A stretch of 64,000 nucleotides of DNA from Rhodococcus sp. IEGM 1409 (GTDB lineage Bacteria > Actinomycetota > Actinomycetes > Mycobacteriales > Mycobacteriaceae), in NCBI RefSeq assembly GCF_030056735.1, contig NZ_JASHKN010000001.1, positions 496,001-560,000 on the forward strand, given 5' to 3'. This document shows positions 26,318-35,641 of this stretch, in pieces (the stretch's first letter is position 1; the number at the start of each line of letters is the position of its first letter). The notes beneath the pieces are model-generated. The model was not told where the DNA came from, ran no database searches, and worked only from the letters and a program-made list of their open reading frames with translations. Position numbers and translations under genes: made by a program.

Positions 26318-27031
26318 TTACTCCTGGTACCCGAGGTAAGCGCTGCGCACGACGTCGTCGGAACGAAATTCCTCGGTCGTTCCGGCAGCGACGATGGTGC
26401 CTACGTCGAGTAGGAAGACCTTCGACGCGAGTTTCATTGCGAGATCGGCATTCTGTTCCACGATCAGCAGTGCAGTTCCGTCGCTGCGGTTGATCGCACC
26501 GAGCGTGTCGAACAATTCGGCAATGACGATGGGTGCGAGACCCAGGCTGGGTTCGTCGCACAGAAGGAGTGTGGGACGGCTCATCAATGCGCGCGCGACC
26601 GCGAGCATCTGCTGTTCGCCGCCCGAGAGTGAGCCCGCCAGTTGCGTCGAGCGACGACCGAGCACCGGAAACGTCTCGCACCACCGCTCGATGTCGGCTG
26701 CGATCTCGGCCTTGTCCTTACGCAACGCAGCGCCGACGAGCAGGTTGTCGCGGACGGACAGTTGACCGAGAGTTCCGCGGCCTTGCGGGACGAGGCTCAC
26801 GCCGGCAGCCACGGCGCGTTCCGGTTTCGACCCCAACGGCGAACCGTTGAAGGTGATCGTTCCCTGATGCGGAATCAAACCGGCCAGCGCACGCATCATG
26901 GTGGTCTTTCCGGCGCCGTTCGCGCCGAGAACGACAGCGACCCCGCCAGGTTCCACGTCGAGCGAAATCCCGTGCAGTACATTGCCGCGCCCGTAGCCGG
27001 CATGCAGGTCGTCGACCTTCAACAGCGTCAC
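26318..27031 (-). CDS. Liv-type ABC importer ATPase, LivF-like
   Basis: A 237-residue ATPase with Walker A GANGAGKTTMMRAL, signature LSGGEQQMLAVARAL, Walker B LLLCDEPSLGLAP and an H-switch replaced by Q in VEQNADLAM, the usual state in LivF. Its ATG overlaps the LivG-like stop by 4 bases. It hydrolyses ATP with the LivG-like subunit at the cytoplasmic face. Confidence 0.9.
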   Translation of the reverse strand: MTLLKVDDLHAGYGRGNVLHGISLDVEPGGVAVVLGANGAGKTTMMRALAGLIPHQGTITFNGSPLGSKPERAVAAGVSLVPQGRGTLGQLSVRDNLLVGAALRKDKAEIAADIERWCETFPVLGRRSTQLAGSLSGGEQQMLAVARALMSRPTLLLCDEPSLGLAPIVIAELFDTLGAINRSDGTALLIVEQNADLAMKLASKVFLLDVGTIVAAGTTEEFRSDDVVRSAYLGYQE

Positions 27032-27831
27032 GCGGCACGTCCCAGATACGCGTTGATCACGGCGTCATCCTGCTGGATCTCCGCCGGAGTTCCCTCGGCA
27101 ATCTTGTGGCCGAAGTTCAGGGCGACAACGTGATCGGAGATCCCGAGCACCAATCCCATGTGGTGTTCGACCAGAAGCGCACCGAAGCCGAAGTCGTCGC
27201 GGAGGGAGACGATCAGTTCTCCCAGTTCCTTGACCTCACTGTGCGTGAGCCCACCAGCCGGTTCGTCCAGCAGGAGTAGCGACGGCTCGGACATCAATGC
27301 TCGCGCCAGTTCGACGCGCTTGAGTGTTCCGAACGGAAGGCCTGCCGCAGGTGCATTCGCGACGTCGACGAGTTCGAGGCGTTCGAGCAGGTACCAGGCC
27401 TTCTCTCGCAATTCTCGGACTCGGGCGCGCGCTGGAGGCCAGCCGAGAAGCCCGCTCGCCAGTCCGAAGCGGCCCCGAGACGATCCACCGACCATGGTGT
27501 TGTCGAAGACGCTCATGCCGCTGAACAGTGCGAGATTCTGGAAGGTTCGAGCGATCCCGGCCGAGGCGAGCGCATAGGGGCGCAGCCCGAGCAGGTCGGT
27601 TCCCTGCCAGGTGATGACGCCCCGGCTCGGCTCGTAAATCCTTGTGATGCAGTTGAACAGCGTGGTCTTACCAGCGCCGTTGGGCCCGATGAGCCCGCAG
27701 ATCTGTCCGGCGCGGACGTCGAAGCCGACGTCGTCGAGAGCGGTGACTCCGCCGAATTCGATCGATACGCCGGAAAGCGTGAGTACGACCGGGTCATTCG
27801 CGGGTTGTGCGGGTGGTGTGGTTCCAAGCAT
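27028..27831 (-). CDS. Liv-type ABC importer ATPase, LivG-like
   Basis: A 267-residue ATPase with Walker A GPNGAGKTTLFNCI, the LivG segment GIARTFQNLALF, Walker B LLLLDEPAGGL and H-switch VEHHMGLVL. The ATG at 27831 is chosen because GGAGGTG lies 5 bases upstream; the open frame continues upstream without a ribosome site. It is the first gene of a nine-gene leftward operon that runs to the crotonase gene, so its promoter controls import and CoA activation together. Confidence 0.88.
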   Translation of the reverse strand: MLGTTPPAQPANDPVVLTLSGVSIEFGGVTALDDVGFDVRAGQICGLIGPNGAGKTTLFNCITRIYEPSRGVITWQGTDLLGLRPYALASAGIARTFQNLALFSGMSVFDNTMVGGSSRGRFGLASGLLGWPPARARVRELREKAWYLLERLELVDVANAPAAGLPFGTLKRVELARALMSEPSLLLLDEPAGGLTHSEVKELGELIVSLRDDFGFGALLVEHHMGLVLGISDHVVALNFGHKIAEGTPAEIQQDDAVINAYLGRAA

Positions 27832-27859
27832 TGGTTCACCTCCTCGTGACACTTCAATT

Positions 27860-27890
27860 AACAGTGTGATAGAGATTACTACAGTAAGCA
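27860..27890. promoter_or_regulatory. Divergent promoter/operator between Liv operon and SnoaL operon
   Basis: The 112-base region between the LivG-like and SnoaL-like genes is AT-rich at its centre and carries the dyad TTACT-AC-AGTAA at 27875-27886. A single regulator bound here could control both operons at once. The 8-mer TACAGTAA (27880-27887) recurs in front of the TetR gene at 33225-33232. Confidence 0.4.
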
Positions 27891-27943
27891 GAGGCACTCC
27901 GTCAACGTGCGGCTCCTCTCCGGAGCCGAGAAGGGACATCATC

Positions 27944-28549
27944 GTGAGGTCCAACGACATTCGCGCAGTAGAATCCGGCGGGGGCCCGTGCACTCGGGAG
28001 TACAGCCCGATCGAAGCCCTCGTCGCCAAGCAGGAAATCTACGAAGTTCTGGCGCGTTTCCTCCGAGCCGCAGATCGCGGCGACGTCGAGGACGCCCGGC
28101 AGTGCTACCTCCCCGGCGCAACCGAAGACCACGGCGGGGTGTTCACCGGCACTGCCGACGACTACATCGACCACATCGCCGGGGCCATCACGCACCCACG
28201 GTCGCTGACGACCCACGCCCTGACCAACGTCCTGATCGAACTCGACGGGGGCACAGCACACGTCGAGTCCTACGTGCTTGCCTTCGCGCGAATCAAGAAC
28301 TCGGACGGCATAGCCGACACACTCACCCCGGCGCGCCTGATCGACCGCTTCGGCTTCGAGGACGGCAGGTGGGGAATCCGCCACCGCGCATTGCGGTGGG
28401 ACTGGAACCACGACATGGCCACAGCCGAAGGATGGATCTTCGGGATGCTCGCGCCCGAATCGTCATTGAAGAAGAGCAAGAAATTTCCCGACGACCTCAT
28501 CTACACCCGACAAGCCGCCGACACCCGACAGGCACAGGAGCACTCATGA
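27944..28549 (+). CDS. SnoaL-like (NTF2-fold) protein
   Basis: A 201-residue protein whose first about 150 residues form an NTF2/SnoaL-like domain beginning IEALVAKQEIYEVLARFLRA. The GTG at 27944 has GAGAAGGG upstream. The WDWNHD segment and the overall length resemble actinobacterial steroid and terpenoid cluster proteins related to BaiE-type dehydratases, polyketide cyclases and isomerases. No catalytic residues can be assigned with confidence. It is first in a four-gene rightward operon and overlaps the next gene by 4 bases. Confidence 0.75.
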   Translation: MRSNDIRAVESGGGPCTREYSPIEALVAKQEIYEVLARFLRAADRGDVEDARQCYLPGATEDHGGVFTGTADDYIDHIAGAITHPRSLTTHALTNVLIELDGGTAHVESYVLAFARIKNSDGIADTLTPARLIDRFGFEDGRWGIRHRALRWDWNHDMATAEGWIFGMLAPESSLKKSKKFPDDLIYTRQAADTRQAQEHS

Positions 28550-29316
28550 CAACGTTTCGCGGAACTCCGATAGAGGGCGCGACCGTCCTCGTCACCGGCG
28601 CCAATCGGGGACTCGGCCTGGCTTTCGTCCAACAGGCGAAGTTGATGGGTGCTGCCAAAATCTATGCGGGGGTGAGAAATCCCGACGAGGTGCCGGCGGA
28701 GCTCCGAGCCACCGGTGCGCACATCGTCGAACTCGACGTGACCGATCCGGGCCTCGTCGACACTGCTGCCGCGAAGTGCGGTGACACCACGGTCGTCGTC
28801 AACAACGCCGGACTGTTCACCGCGAATCGATTGATCGAGGCCGACGACGAAGCGGCTGCGCGAGCCGAGATGGAGGTCAACTACTTCGGGCCTCTGACGA
28901 TGATCCGAGCCTTCGCGCCGGTGCTCGCCGCCCGCGGCGGAGGATCGATAGTCAACGTCCTGTCGGTGGCCGCAATCGCTCCGACCGCCTTCATGGGTGG
29001 CTATTCACCGGCCAAAGCGGCTGCCCTGTCGCTCGGTGGCATCGCTCGCGCCGAACTCGAACCACACGGCATCACCGTCACGTCGTTGATCGTCGGCAGC
29101 GTCGACACTCGCATGGCGTCACATGTGCAGGGCCACAAGGAAAACCCCCTCGACATCGCGGCAACCGGACTCGCCGCCATGCAACGCGGCGAGTGGACGT
29201 GCGACACCGATTTCATGGCAATCGACGCACGTGCGCGCCTGGCCCGCGATCCGATTCGGTACGAACGCGGGCTGGGCAAGCTCCTCTTCGCCGGCGAACT
29301 GACCACCCGATCATGA
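28546..29316 (+). CDS. Short-chain dehydrogenase/reductase
   Basis: A 256-residue SDR with cofactor motif TGANRGLGLAF, VDxT-like region ELDVTDPG, NNAG near residue 85 and catalytic YSPAK (Y and K of YxxxK). It opens with an ATGA overlap and ends with another, so translation of the operon is coupled. It likely oxidises an alcohol or reduces a ketone of the pathway substrate using NAD(P). It lacks features that would fix the substrate. Confidence 0.82.
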   Translation: MTTFRGTPIEGATVLVTGANRGLGLAFVQQAKLMGAAKIYAGVRNPDEVPAELRATGAHIVELDVTDPGLVDTAAAKCGDTTVVVNNAGLFTANRLIEADDEAAARAEMEVNYFGPLTMIRAFAPVLAARGGGSIVNVLSVAAIAPTAFMGGYSPAKAAALSLGGIARAELEPHGITVTSLIVGSVDTRMASHVQGHKENPLDIAATGLAAMQRGEWTCDTDFMAIDARARLARDPIRYERGLGKLLFAGELTTRS

Positions 29317-30368
29317 GCGATCCGATTCGTGTTGCCCAGTGGGCGACCGGCGCCATCGGCAAGACGGCGCTACGCGGAATCATCGATCGTCCCGACCTCG
29401 AGTTGGTCGGCCTGTACGTGTACAGCGACGCCAAGGCAGGTCGAGACGCCGGTGACATCGCCAGACGCGCACCGACGGGGGTGATCGCTACACGTGACGT
29501 GGACGAGATCATCCGCTCGCGCCCACACGTTCTCATCCACAGTCCGCGGTTGCAGATTCCGTACGAACGCCACGACGACGATCTGTGCCGTCTGCTTCGA
29601 GCCGGGATCAACGTGATCACGACGGCCGGGCAGCACTTCCCCCGCGCACACGGCACCGAGCGCGAGCACATGTTCGCCCAAGCATGCAAGGAAGGCGATT
29701 CGACGCTCTTCGGGGTTGGTGTGAGCCCAGGTGTCATCGGCGAGCGATTGGCGTTGGCTCTGACGGGAACATCGATCGAACTAGACCGAATCACGATCGA
29801 CGAGGTGCTCGACGCCCGCGGCATGCCCGACCCCGACTTCGCGTTCACCGTCATGGGGATGGGCTCGCTCCCGGAGGAACTGGACGGAACGGGGCCGTTG
29901 CCCTCGCTCTACGCGTCGCTGTACCTCGAGACCATCGCGTTCATGTGCGAGCGCCTAGGCGTCGCCTACGACGAGGTCGTCTCCGATCACAAGGCGCTTC
30001 CGGCGCGTACGGATCTCGACGTCGCTGCCGGACGCATTGCGGCCGGAACCATCGGAACCACCGAATGGCGCTGGCACGCAATGGTTGACGGGAAGCAGTT
30101 CCTCACCCTCGCCATCATCTGGACAATGGAGCCTGATCGCGAGGAATACGCGGGACGGGACCAATGGGAAGTCCACCTCTTCGGCAAACCCGAGATCGTG
30201 ATGACCGTCAATCTGGTCGAACCGCAAGATCCGAACAGTCGCACAACAGCCGGTCAGTTCATCACCGCAGGCCCGGCACTACGCGCCGTCGAGCATGTAC
30301 TCGCTGCTCCCGCCGGCATTTTCGAACCCCCTGTCTTTGCCCCCTTCAGATTGGAGCATTCAGCATGA
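29313..30368 (+). CDS. Dinucleotide-binding reductase, diaminopentanoate-dehydrogenase/DapB-like
   Basis: A 351-residue protein with a Rossmann segment at the N-terminus (VAQWATGAIGKTALRGI) and a C-terminal alpha/beta domain, as in the NAD(P)H-dependent amine dehydrogenase (2,4-diaminopentanoate dehydrogenase) and dihydrodipicolinate reductase group. Paralogues are common beside acyl-CoA ligases in Rhodococcus and Mycobacterium catabolic clusters, where their reaction is unknown. It overlaps both neighbours by 4 bases. Function beyond redox chemistry cannot be stated. Confidence 0.72.
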   Translation: MSDPIRVAQWATGAIGKTALRGIIDRPDLELVGLYVYSDAKAGRDAGDIARRAPTGVIATRDVDEIIRSRPHVLIHSPRLQIPYERHDDDLCRLLRAGINVITTAGQHFPRAHGTEREHMFAQACKEGDSTLFGVGVSPGVIGERLALALTGTSIELDRITIDEVLDARGMPDPDFAFTVMGMGSLPEELDGTGPLPSLYASLYLETIAFMCERLGVAYDEVVSDHKALPARTDLDVAAGRIAAGTIGTTEWRWHAMVDGKQFLTLAIIWTMEPDREEYAGRDQWEVHLFGKPEIVMTVNLVEPQDPNSRTTAGQFITAGPALRAVEHVLAAPAGIFEPPVFAPFRLEHSA

Positions 30369-31996
30369 CAACTCAGCCGACGGCCGTAGGTTCGACTGCC
30401 ACCCGTGAACCTGCCACCCGTGAACCTTCCGTGAATGCGCTCCTGCCGGACGGACGCCCCGTACAGAATCTGGAAGACCTTCTCCGCAGCCGGGCCATTG
30501 CCAGCCCGGACAACACCGCCGTCATCTCCGATGATGGTCGAACCAGTTTTCGCGAGCTGGACATCGAAGCCAACCGAGTGGCGAATGCACTTCTGCGCGA
30601 TGGTGTTCGCCCCGGCGACCGGGTGGCGTACATCGGCGCCAACGCACCGTCCTTCCTCTCCGCCTTGTACGGATCTTCGAAGATGGGCTCGATTCTGACG
30701 GCCGTCAACAATCGGCTGGCACCGGGCGAGGTCGACTACATCCTGAGCAACAGCGAGCCGACCGTCGTCGTCCTCGGAGCAGGCGATGAGGGCCTCTCCG
30801 ACGTCGCAGCGGCGGTCGGTAGCGTCCGAACCGTCGTCACAGTGGACGGCGTCGGAAACTCGGTCTCGTGGAACGACTGGCTTTCCGGTGTCGGGGACGA
30901 CGATCCGGGGTCGTCGCGCCGTCCCGACGACACCTCGCTGATCTTCTACTCGTCCGGAACCACCGGTCACCCCAAGGGAATCGAGCTCACCGGCGCTAAC
31001 CTCGGCCGAGCACTTGCCACCATGTATCACCTGCTCGATCTCGACACCGATTCCGTGGCTATGTGCCCGGTTCCGTTCTTCCACGTCGCGGGGCTCGGTC
31101 TTGCCCTCGTCACGACTCTCGGCGGTGGCGCTCTACTTCTCGAGACGATCGCCGGACCTCTCGAACTCGTCGCGCTGATGCAGGAGTACAAGGTCACGCA
31201 TGCGGTCGCCGTTCCCGCGGTGATCAGTGTCCTCACCTCCCTTCCTGCTGTGCGCGAGGCAGATTGGAGTGCCCTGCAGTTCCTGGTCTACGGAGCCGCG
31301 CCGATGCCACTGCCCCTGTTGCAAGACGCGACCAAGGTCTTCGGATGTAGTTTCCTGCAGGCATACGGACTCACCGAGTCAACCGGCGGTGTCACCATGC
31401 TGACGCCCGAAGATCATCGGGCGACCGACGAGTCGACCGCGCATCGGTTGAAGTCCGTCGGGCAGCCGATGTTCGGAGTACCCATCCGCATCGTCGATCC
31501 CGTGACGCTCGAGGACGTCCCGGTCGGTAGCCGCGGCGAGGTCGTCATCGGCGGCGCACATATCATGAAGCGCTACTGGCGCAACGAGGCAGCGACGGCG
31601 GCCACCATGTTGGACGGAGACTGGCTCCGCACTGGAGACGGAGGATCGTTCGACGAGGACGGATACCTCTACCTCCACGACCGCCTCAAGGACATGATCG
31701 TCTCCGGCGGTGAGAACGTCTACCCCGCCGAGGTGGAGAGCGTTCTTTCGGGGCACCCCGGAATCCGGGAAGTCGCAGTTGTCGGCGTTCACTCCGATCG
31801 CTGGGGTGAGACTCCCATTGCGGTGGTCGTTCGAGCCGGCGACTCTGGTGCCACCGAAGCTGAGATCATCGAGTGGTCACGCGAGCGGCTGGCTCACTTC
31901 AAGTGCCCCAGTGCAGTTCGGTTCGTCGAGGAGCTGCCACGCAACGCGAGTGGAAAGCTTCTCAAGACTCGCTTGCGACAGGACTTCGCGGGGTGA
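30365..31996 (+). CDS. Acyl-CoA synthetase (AMP-binding, ANL superfamily)
   Basis: A 543-residue ligase with P-loop SSGTTGHPKG, A5 motif YGLTESTGG, core GDWLRTGDGG, hinge HDRLKDMIVSGGENVYP and catalytic Lys in PRNASGKLLK. It forms CoA thioesters from carboxylic acids. The ATG at 30365 overlaps the previous stop. The N-terminus contains ATREPATREP, encoded by two exact copies of a 15-bp unit (30397-30426). It is the second CoA ligase of the island, divergent from the first, so two acid intermediates may need activation. Confidence 0.88.
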   Translation: MTTQPTAVGSTATREPATREPSVNALLPDGRPVQNLEDLLRSRAIASPDNTAVISDDGRTSFRELDIEANRVANALLRDGVRPGDRVAYIGANAPSFLSALYGSSKMGSILTAVNNRLAPGEVDYILSNSEPTVVVLGAGDEGLSDVAAAVGSVRTVVTVDGVGNSVSWNDWLSGVGDDDPGSSRRPDDTSLIFYSSGTTGHPKGIELTGANLGRALATMYHLLDLDTDSVAMCPVPFFHVAGLGLALVTTLGGGALLLETIAGPLELVALMQEYKVTHAVAVPAVISVLTSLPAVREADWSALQFLVYGAAPMPLPLLQDATKVFGCSFLQAYGLTESTGGVTMLTPEDHRATDESTAHRLKSVGQPMFGVPIRIVDPVTLEDVPVGSRGEVVIGGAHIMKRYWRNEAATAATMLDGDWLRTGDGGSFDEDGYLYLHDRLKDMIVSGGENVYPAEVESVLSGHPGIREVAVVGVHSDRWGETPIAVVVRAGDSGATEAEIIEWSRERLAHFKCPSAVRFVEELPRNASGKLLKTRLRQDFAG

Positions 31997-32157
31997 CACC
32001 CCAGCGATAGCCACTCACGACCGCGGGTGATCACTCTGATTACTGCATCCGGCACCGCCCCCGCGGCGCACCTATCGCACTGACTACTAGCTACCAAATG
32101 ACACATGGATAGTCACCGAGATGTGGTCAAACGAGGCAGGTGTGGTTTCATCAGCGA

Positions 32158-33091
32158 ATGCAACGATCGCTGACAACGGTCATTCGGGGGGGGACTCGCA
32201 GTTGCCGTCGCAACCATTCTGGTTGCGTGCGGCACTGCTTCAGACTCCACTGAATCCACATCCACGACAGCGGACAACACGACCTCCGCGGTCACTACGA
32301 CTTCGACGACCCTGCCGGCCACCGTCACAGACGTCGACCCCGGACAGTTCCAATTCGCATCGGGTATTTACCGCTTCGCCGTCGAAGGCACTCCTCGACG
32401 CGAGTGCGTGCTGTCACGCGATTTCGTTGACTCCGGCCGGACCGCAACTTGCTCGGTGTCGTTTCCCTCCGAAACTCCGGAGGTCAACGTGCCACCGTTT
32501 GGCAGTGGTCCGCCGAACGCAGTCGTACTGGGATCACGGGGTTATTACCTGACGATCACCGAGTCTGGTCAACCCGGGGCGGCCGTGTTGCCGGTCAATT
32601 CTCGCCTCACGGTAGAGAACACGACTTGTACCGCAATCATCGGTGGATTCGAGTGCTCCGTCGGCAGCACCGGGGTTCAGTACGTCGACAGCAAGGTTAC
32701 GTTAACCGGCGAACGGGTGACCACACCTGGCGCGAAAATGGAAGTGCCAGTGACGATTTCCGTAACCACAACACCAGCTACAAACGCCGCCCCCATGGAC
32801 GTCTACTCGGACAGCACCACACCTGCCTCGCCAGGGACGACCTGCGGGGCAGCGACCGGCCGACGGGTCGTCACTGTGGTTAGCGGCATAATTTCATGCG
32901 CCGACGCAATCGCTGTGATGGATTCGTACTGGAACCTGCCTGCCGACGGGAATTACGGCAATGCGAACATTCGTGAGTTCGACGGCTGGAACTGCAGCGC
33001 ACCAACCGCTGTCATGTCTCGGGAGCTCGGTTACGGGTCGCAGTGCTCGAGGGGTGACGTGAAGTTGACGACGCCGGTCGGCTCGTTCTGA
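32158..33091 (+). pseudogene. Secreted lipoprotein gene with +1 frameshift in a poly-G tract
   Basis: The ATG at 32158 reads MQRSLTTVIRGG, then shifts frame at eight Gs (32186-32193). In the next frame the protein continues as GLAVAVATILVACGT, a lipoprotein signal with lipobox LVAC. A Thr/Ser-rich linker follows, then about 250 residues with paired cysteines to the stop at 33091. Removing one G joins both parts into a standard lipoprotein. The mature region resembles actinobacterial lipoproteins of unknown function (C-terminal DGWNCSAPT motif). It is a recent mutation, a phase-variable switch or a base-count error; internal GTGs such as 32408 would lose the signal. Confidence 0.7.
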
Positions 33092-33100
33092 CGTAAACCA

Positions 33101-33123
33101 GCCTCGCTAGCGGGTAGCGAGGC
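33101..33123. terminator. Hairpin terminator after lipoprotein gene
   Basis: GCCTCGCTA at 33101-33109 and TAGCGAGGC at 33115-33123 make a 9-bp perfect stem with a 5-base loop, 10 bases after the lipoprotein stop. No U-run follows. Confidence 0.55.
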
Positions 33124-33220
33124 GGCCGGCACGGCGCCCGCCCAGGTTCTGAGGGTCGCGGTTCTTCATTCCGATTCCGCTGCGACGAGTCGCAATCAGA
33201 TGACGAAATGTACATACTAG

Positions 33221-33235
33221 TTGTTACAGTAATAA
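33221..33235. promoter_or_regulatory. Probable TetR autoregulatory operator
   Basis: TTGTTACAGTAATAA is a 7+1+7 palindrome with one mismatch, ending 2 bases before the GTG start of the TetR gene. Occupancy would block transcription or initiation of the TetR-gap transcript, which is typical of TetR autoregulation. Confidence 0.5.
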
Positions 33236-33236
33236 C

Positions 33237-33815
33237 GTGAACGCACGAGAACAACTGACGGAAGCTATGACAGAGCTTCTATGGGAACGCGGCTACGCCG
33301 CAACGAGCCCGCGCGATGTGATGGCGCGCGCCGGGGTCGGCCAGGGGAGCATGTACCACCACTTCAGTGGGAAGCACGAGCTTGCGGTCGAGGCACTGTC
33401 AACCGTCACCCAAGAATTAACCGGCGAATCCTCGTTGCTGGAGGGAGAAGGTTCACCACTCGAGCGGATAAAGCGTTACCTCCTGGTTCCGCGCCCCGGA
33501 ACACAGGGATGCCGGGTAGGTCGGATGACCCAGGACCCACAAGTTGTGGTGGATGCAGAGCTCATCGCCATTGTCTCAGGCACCTTCGACACAATGCTGG
33601 ACCGTTGGGAGCAGGCGATCGCCTCCGCGATCGCCGCAGGAGAACTTCCTACGACCATCGTCCCGACAGAACTCGCACGAACGCTAGCCGCTGTCATTCA
33701 GGGCGGCTATGTGCTCGCCCGGGCGAAGGGCGAGCAGGGTCCGATGGATGCAGCGATCCGGGGCGTCGTCTCGCTACTCGACACCGCCCAGTCCGCTGTC
33801 GGCACCGACCACTAA
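33237..33815 (+). CDS. TetR-family repressor
   Basis: A 192-residue TetR protein. The HTH lies at about residues 22-45 (SPRDVMARAGVGQGSMYHHF) and is followed by an all-helical ligand domain containing GCRVGRMTQDP, a segment seen in LmrA/YxaF-type TetR regulators. The GTG start has an operator-like palindrome immediately before it, so the mRNA may be leaderless. A gap of 22 bases separates it from the GAPDH gene, which it probably represses together with itself. Ligand unknown. Confidence 0.85.
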   Translation: MNAREQLTEAMTELLWERGYAATSPRDVMARAGVGQGSMYHHFSGKHELAVEALSTVTQELTGESSLLEGEGSPLERIKRYLLVPRPGTQGCRVGRMTQDPQVVVDAELIAIVSGTFDTMLDRWEQAIASAIAAGELPTTIVPTELARTLAAVIQGGYVLARAKGEQGPMDAAIRGVVSLLDTAQSAVGTDH

Positions 33816-33837
33816 CCAACCCGAGAAGGAGAATCAC

Positions 33838-34833
<996 letters not shown>

Positions 34834-34909
34834 GACACTGACGGCGCGTACGCACACTATCTATCGTGCACCGTTGCAGTCCGCGTCCCAGCCTTCCAGG
34901 CGATCACGG

Positions 34910-35641
34910 TCAGCGCGGGTGAATCCGGAACTCGACGCCGCCGAGACTCAGACCCGGCTCGACGGCAGACGCGCCGCTCGACGCCGCCAGATCGATTGCA
35001 CTGAGCATCGACCGCTCCCCCGGAACGAACGACACGACGCGCGATCCCAGCTTGATCGAGAGTGTTTGCCCCGAAACCGGTTTCTTTCCGAACACTTCGG
35101 CCCACAGTGCCGCCGTCTTGGGCGGATCGGGAGAAGACACGTCGACACCGAGGATGTCGTCAACCCATGGATCGACCGAAACCTCCTTCTCCGTCTCATC
35201 CCAGAACCACTCGTCGGCGTCGGGAATCTCGTCGAGTTCCACGAGCAGTCCGAGATCACCGGGATGGAGCTGGATGATCCGGTGACCATAGGCCTCGAGA
35301 TCGGTCACCGTCCGAACATCGGCCGCAGCTGCACGTTCCAGATAGGGCTCGATGTTCGATACCTGGATCGAGAGTGCATAACCGCCCTCCCCTCCGCCCT
35401 TTCGGATCCATCGTGCCAACGAGACCGTCTCGTCGAGCGGTGCGACGATCTCCAGAAAGGCTTGCGGCCCGACGGCCAGGGTCTCGTCGGCCAATCCGAT
35501 GTCTTCGAGCAGCGGATCCGCGAATCCGGCAGCGAGATTCAGCGCTTCACGGAGTTGCCGACCGGTCTTGTCCAGGTCTCGTGCACCGATCACCACCTGC
35601 CGCAAGATCTCCCAGGAGCCCGAGTCGGGCGTGGCCGTCAC
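34910..35641 (-). CDS. Glyoxalase-like (VOC-fold) protein with two repeats
   Basis: A 243-residue protein with two vicinal-oxygen-chelate-like halves, about residues 5-110 and 120-240. The GTG at 35641 overlaps the stop of the carotenoid-oxygenase gene by 4 bases (GTGA) and replaces a longer open frame that would run into that gene. Metal ligands are not obvious. Its coupling to the oxygenase implies a role in the same pathway, perhaps as a dioxygenase, isomerase or carrier. Confidence 0.65.
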   Translation of the reverse strand: MTATPDSGSWEILRQVVIGARDLDKTGRQLREALNLAAGFADPLLEDIGLADETLAVGPQAFLEIVAPLDETVSLARWIRKGGGEGGYALSIQVSNIEPYLERAAAADVRTVTDLEAYGHRIIQLHPGDLGLLVELDEIPDADEWFWDETEKEVSVDPWVDDILGVDVSSPDPPKTAALWAEVFGKKPVSGQTLSIKLGSRVVSFVPGERSMLSAIDLAASSGASAVEPGLSLGGVEFRIHPR

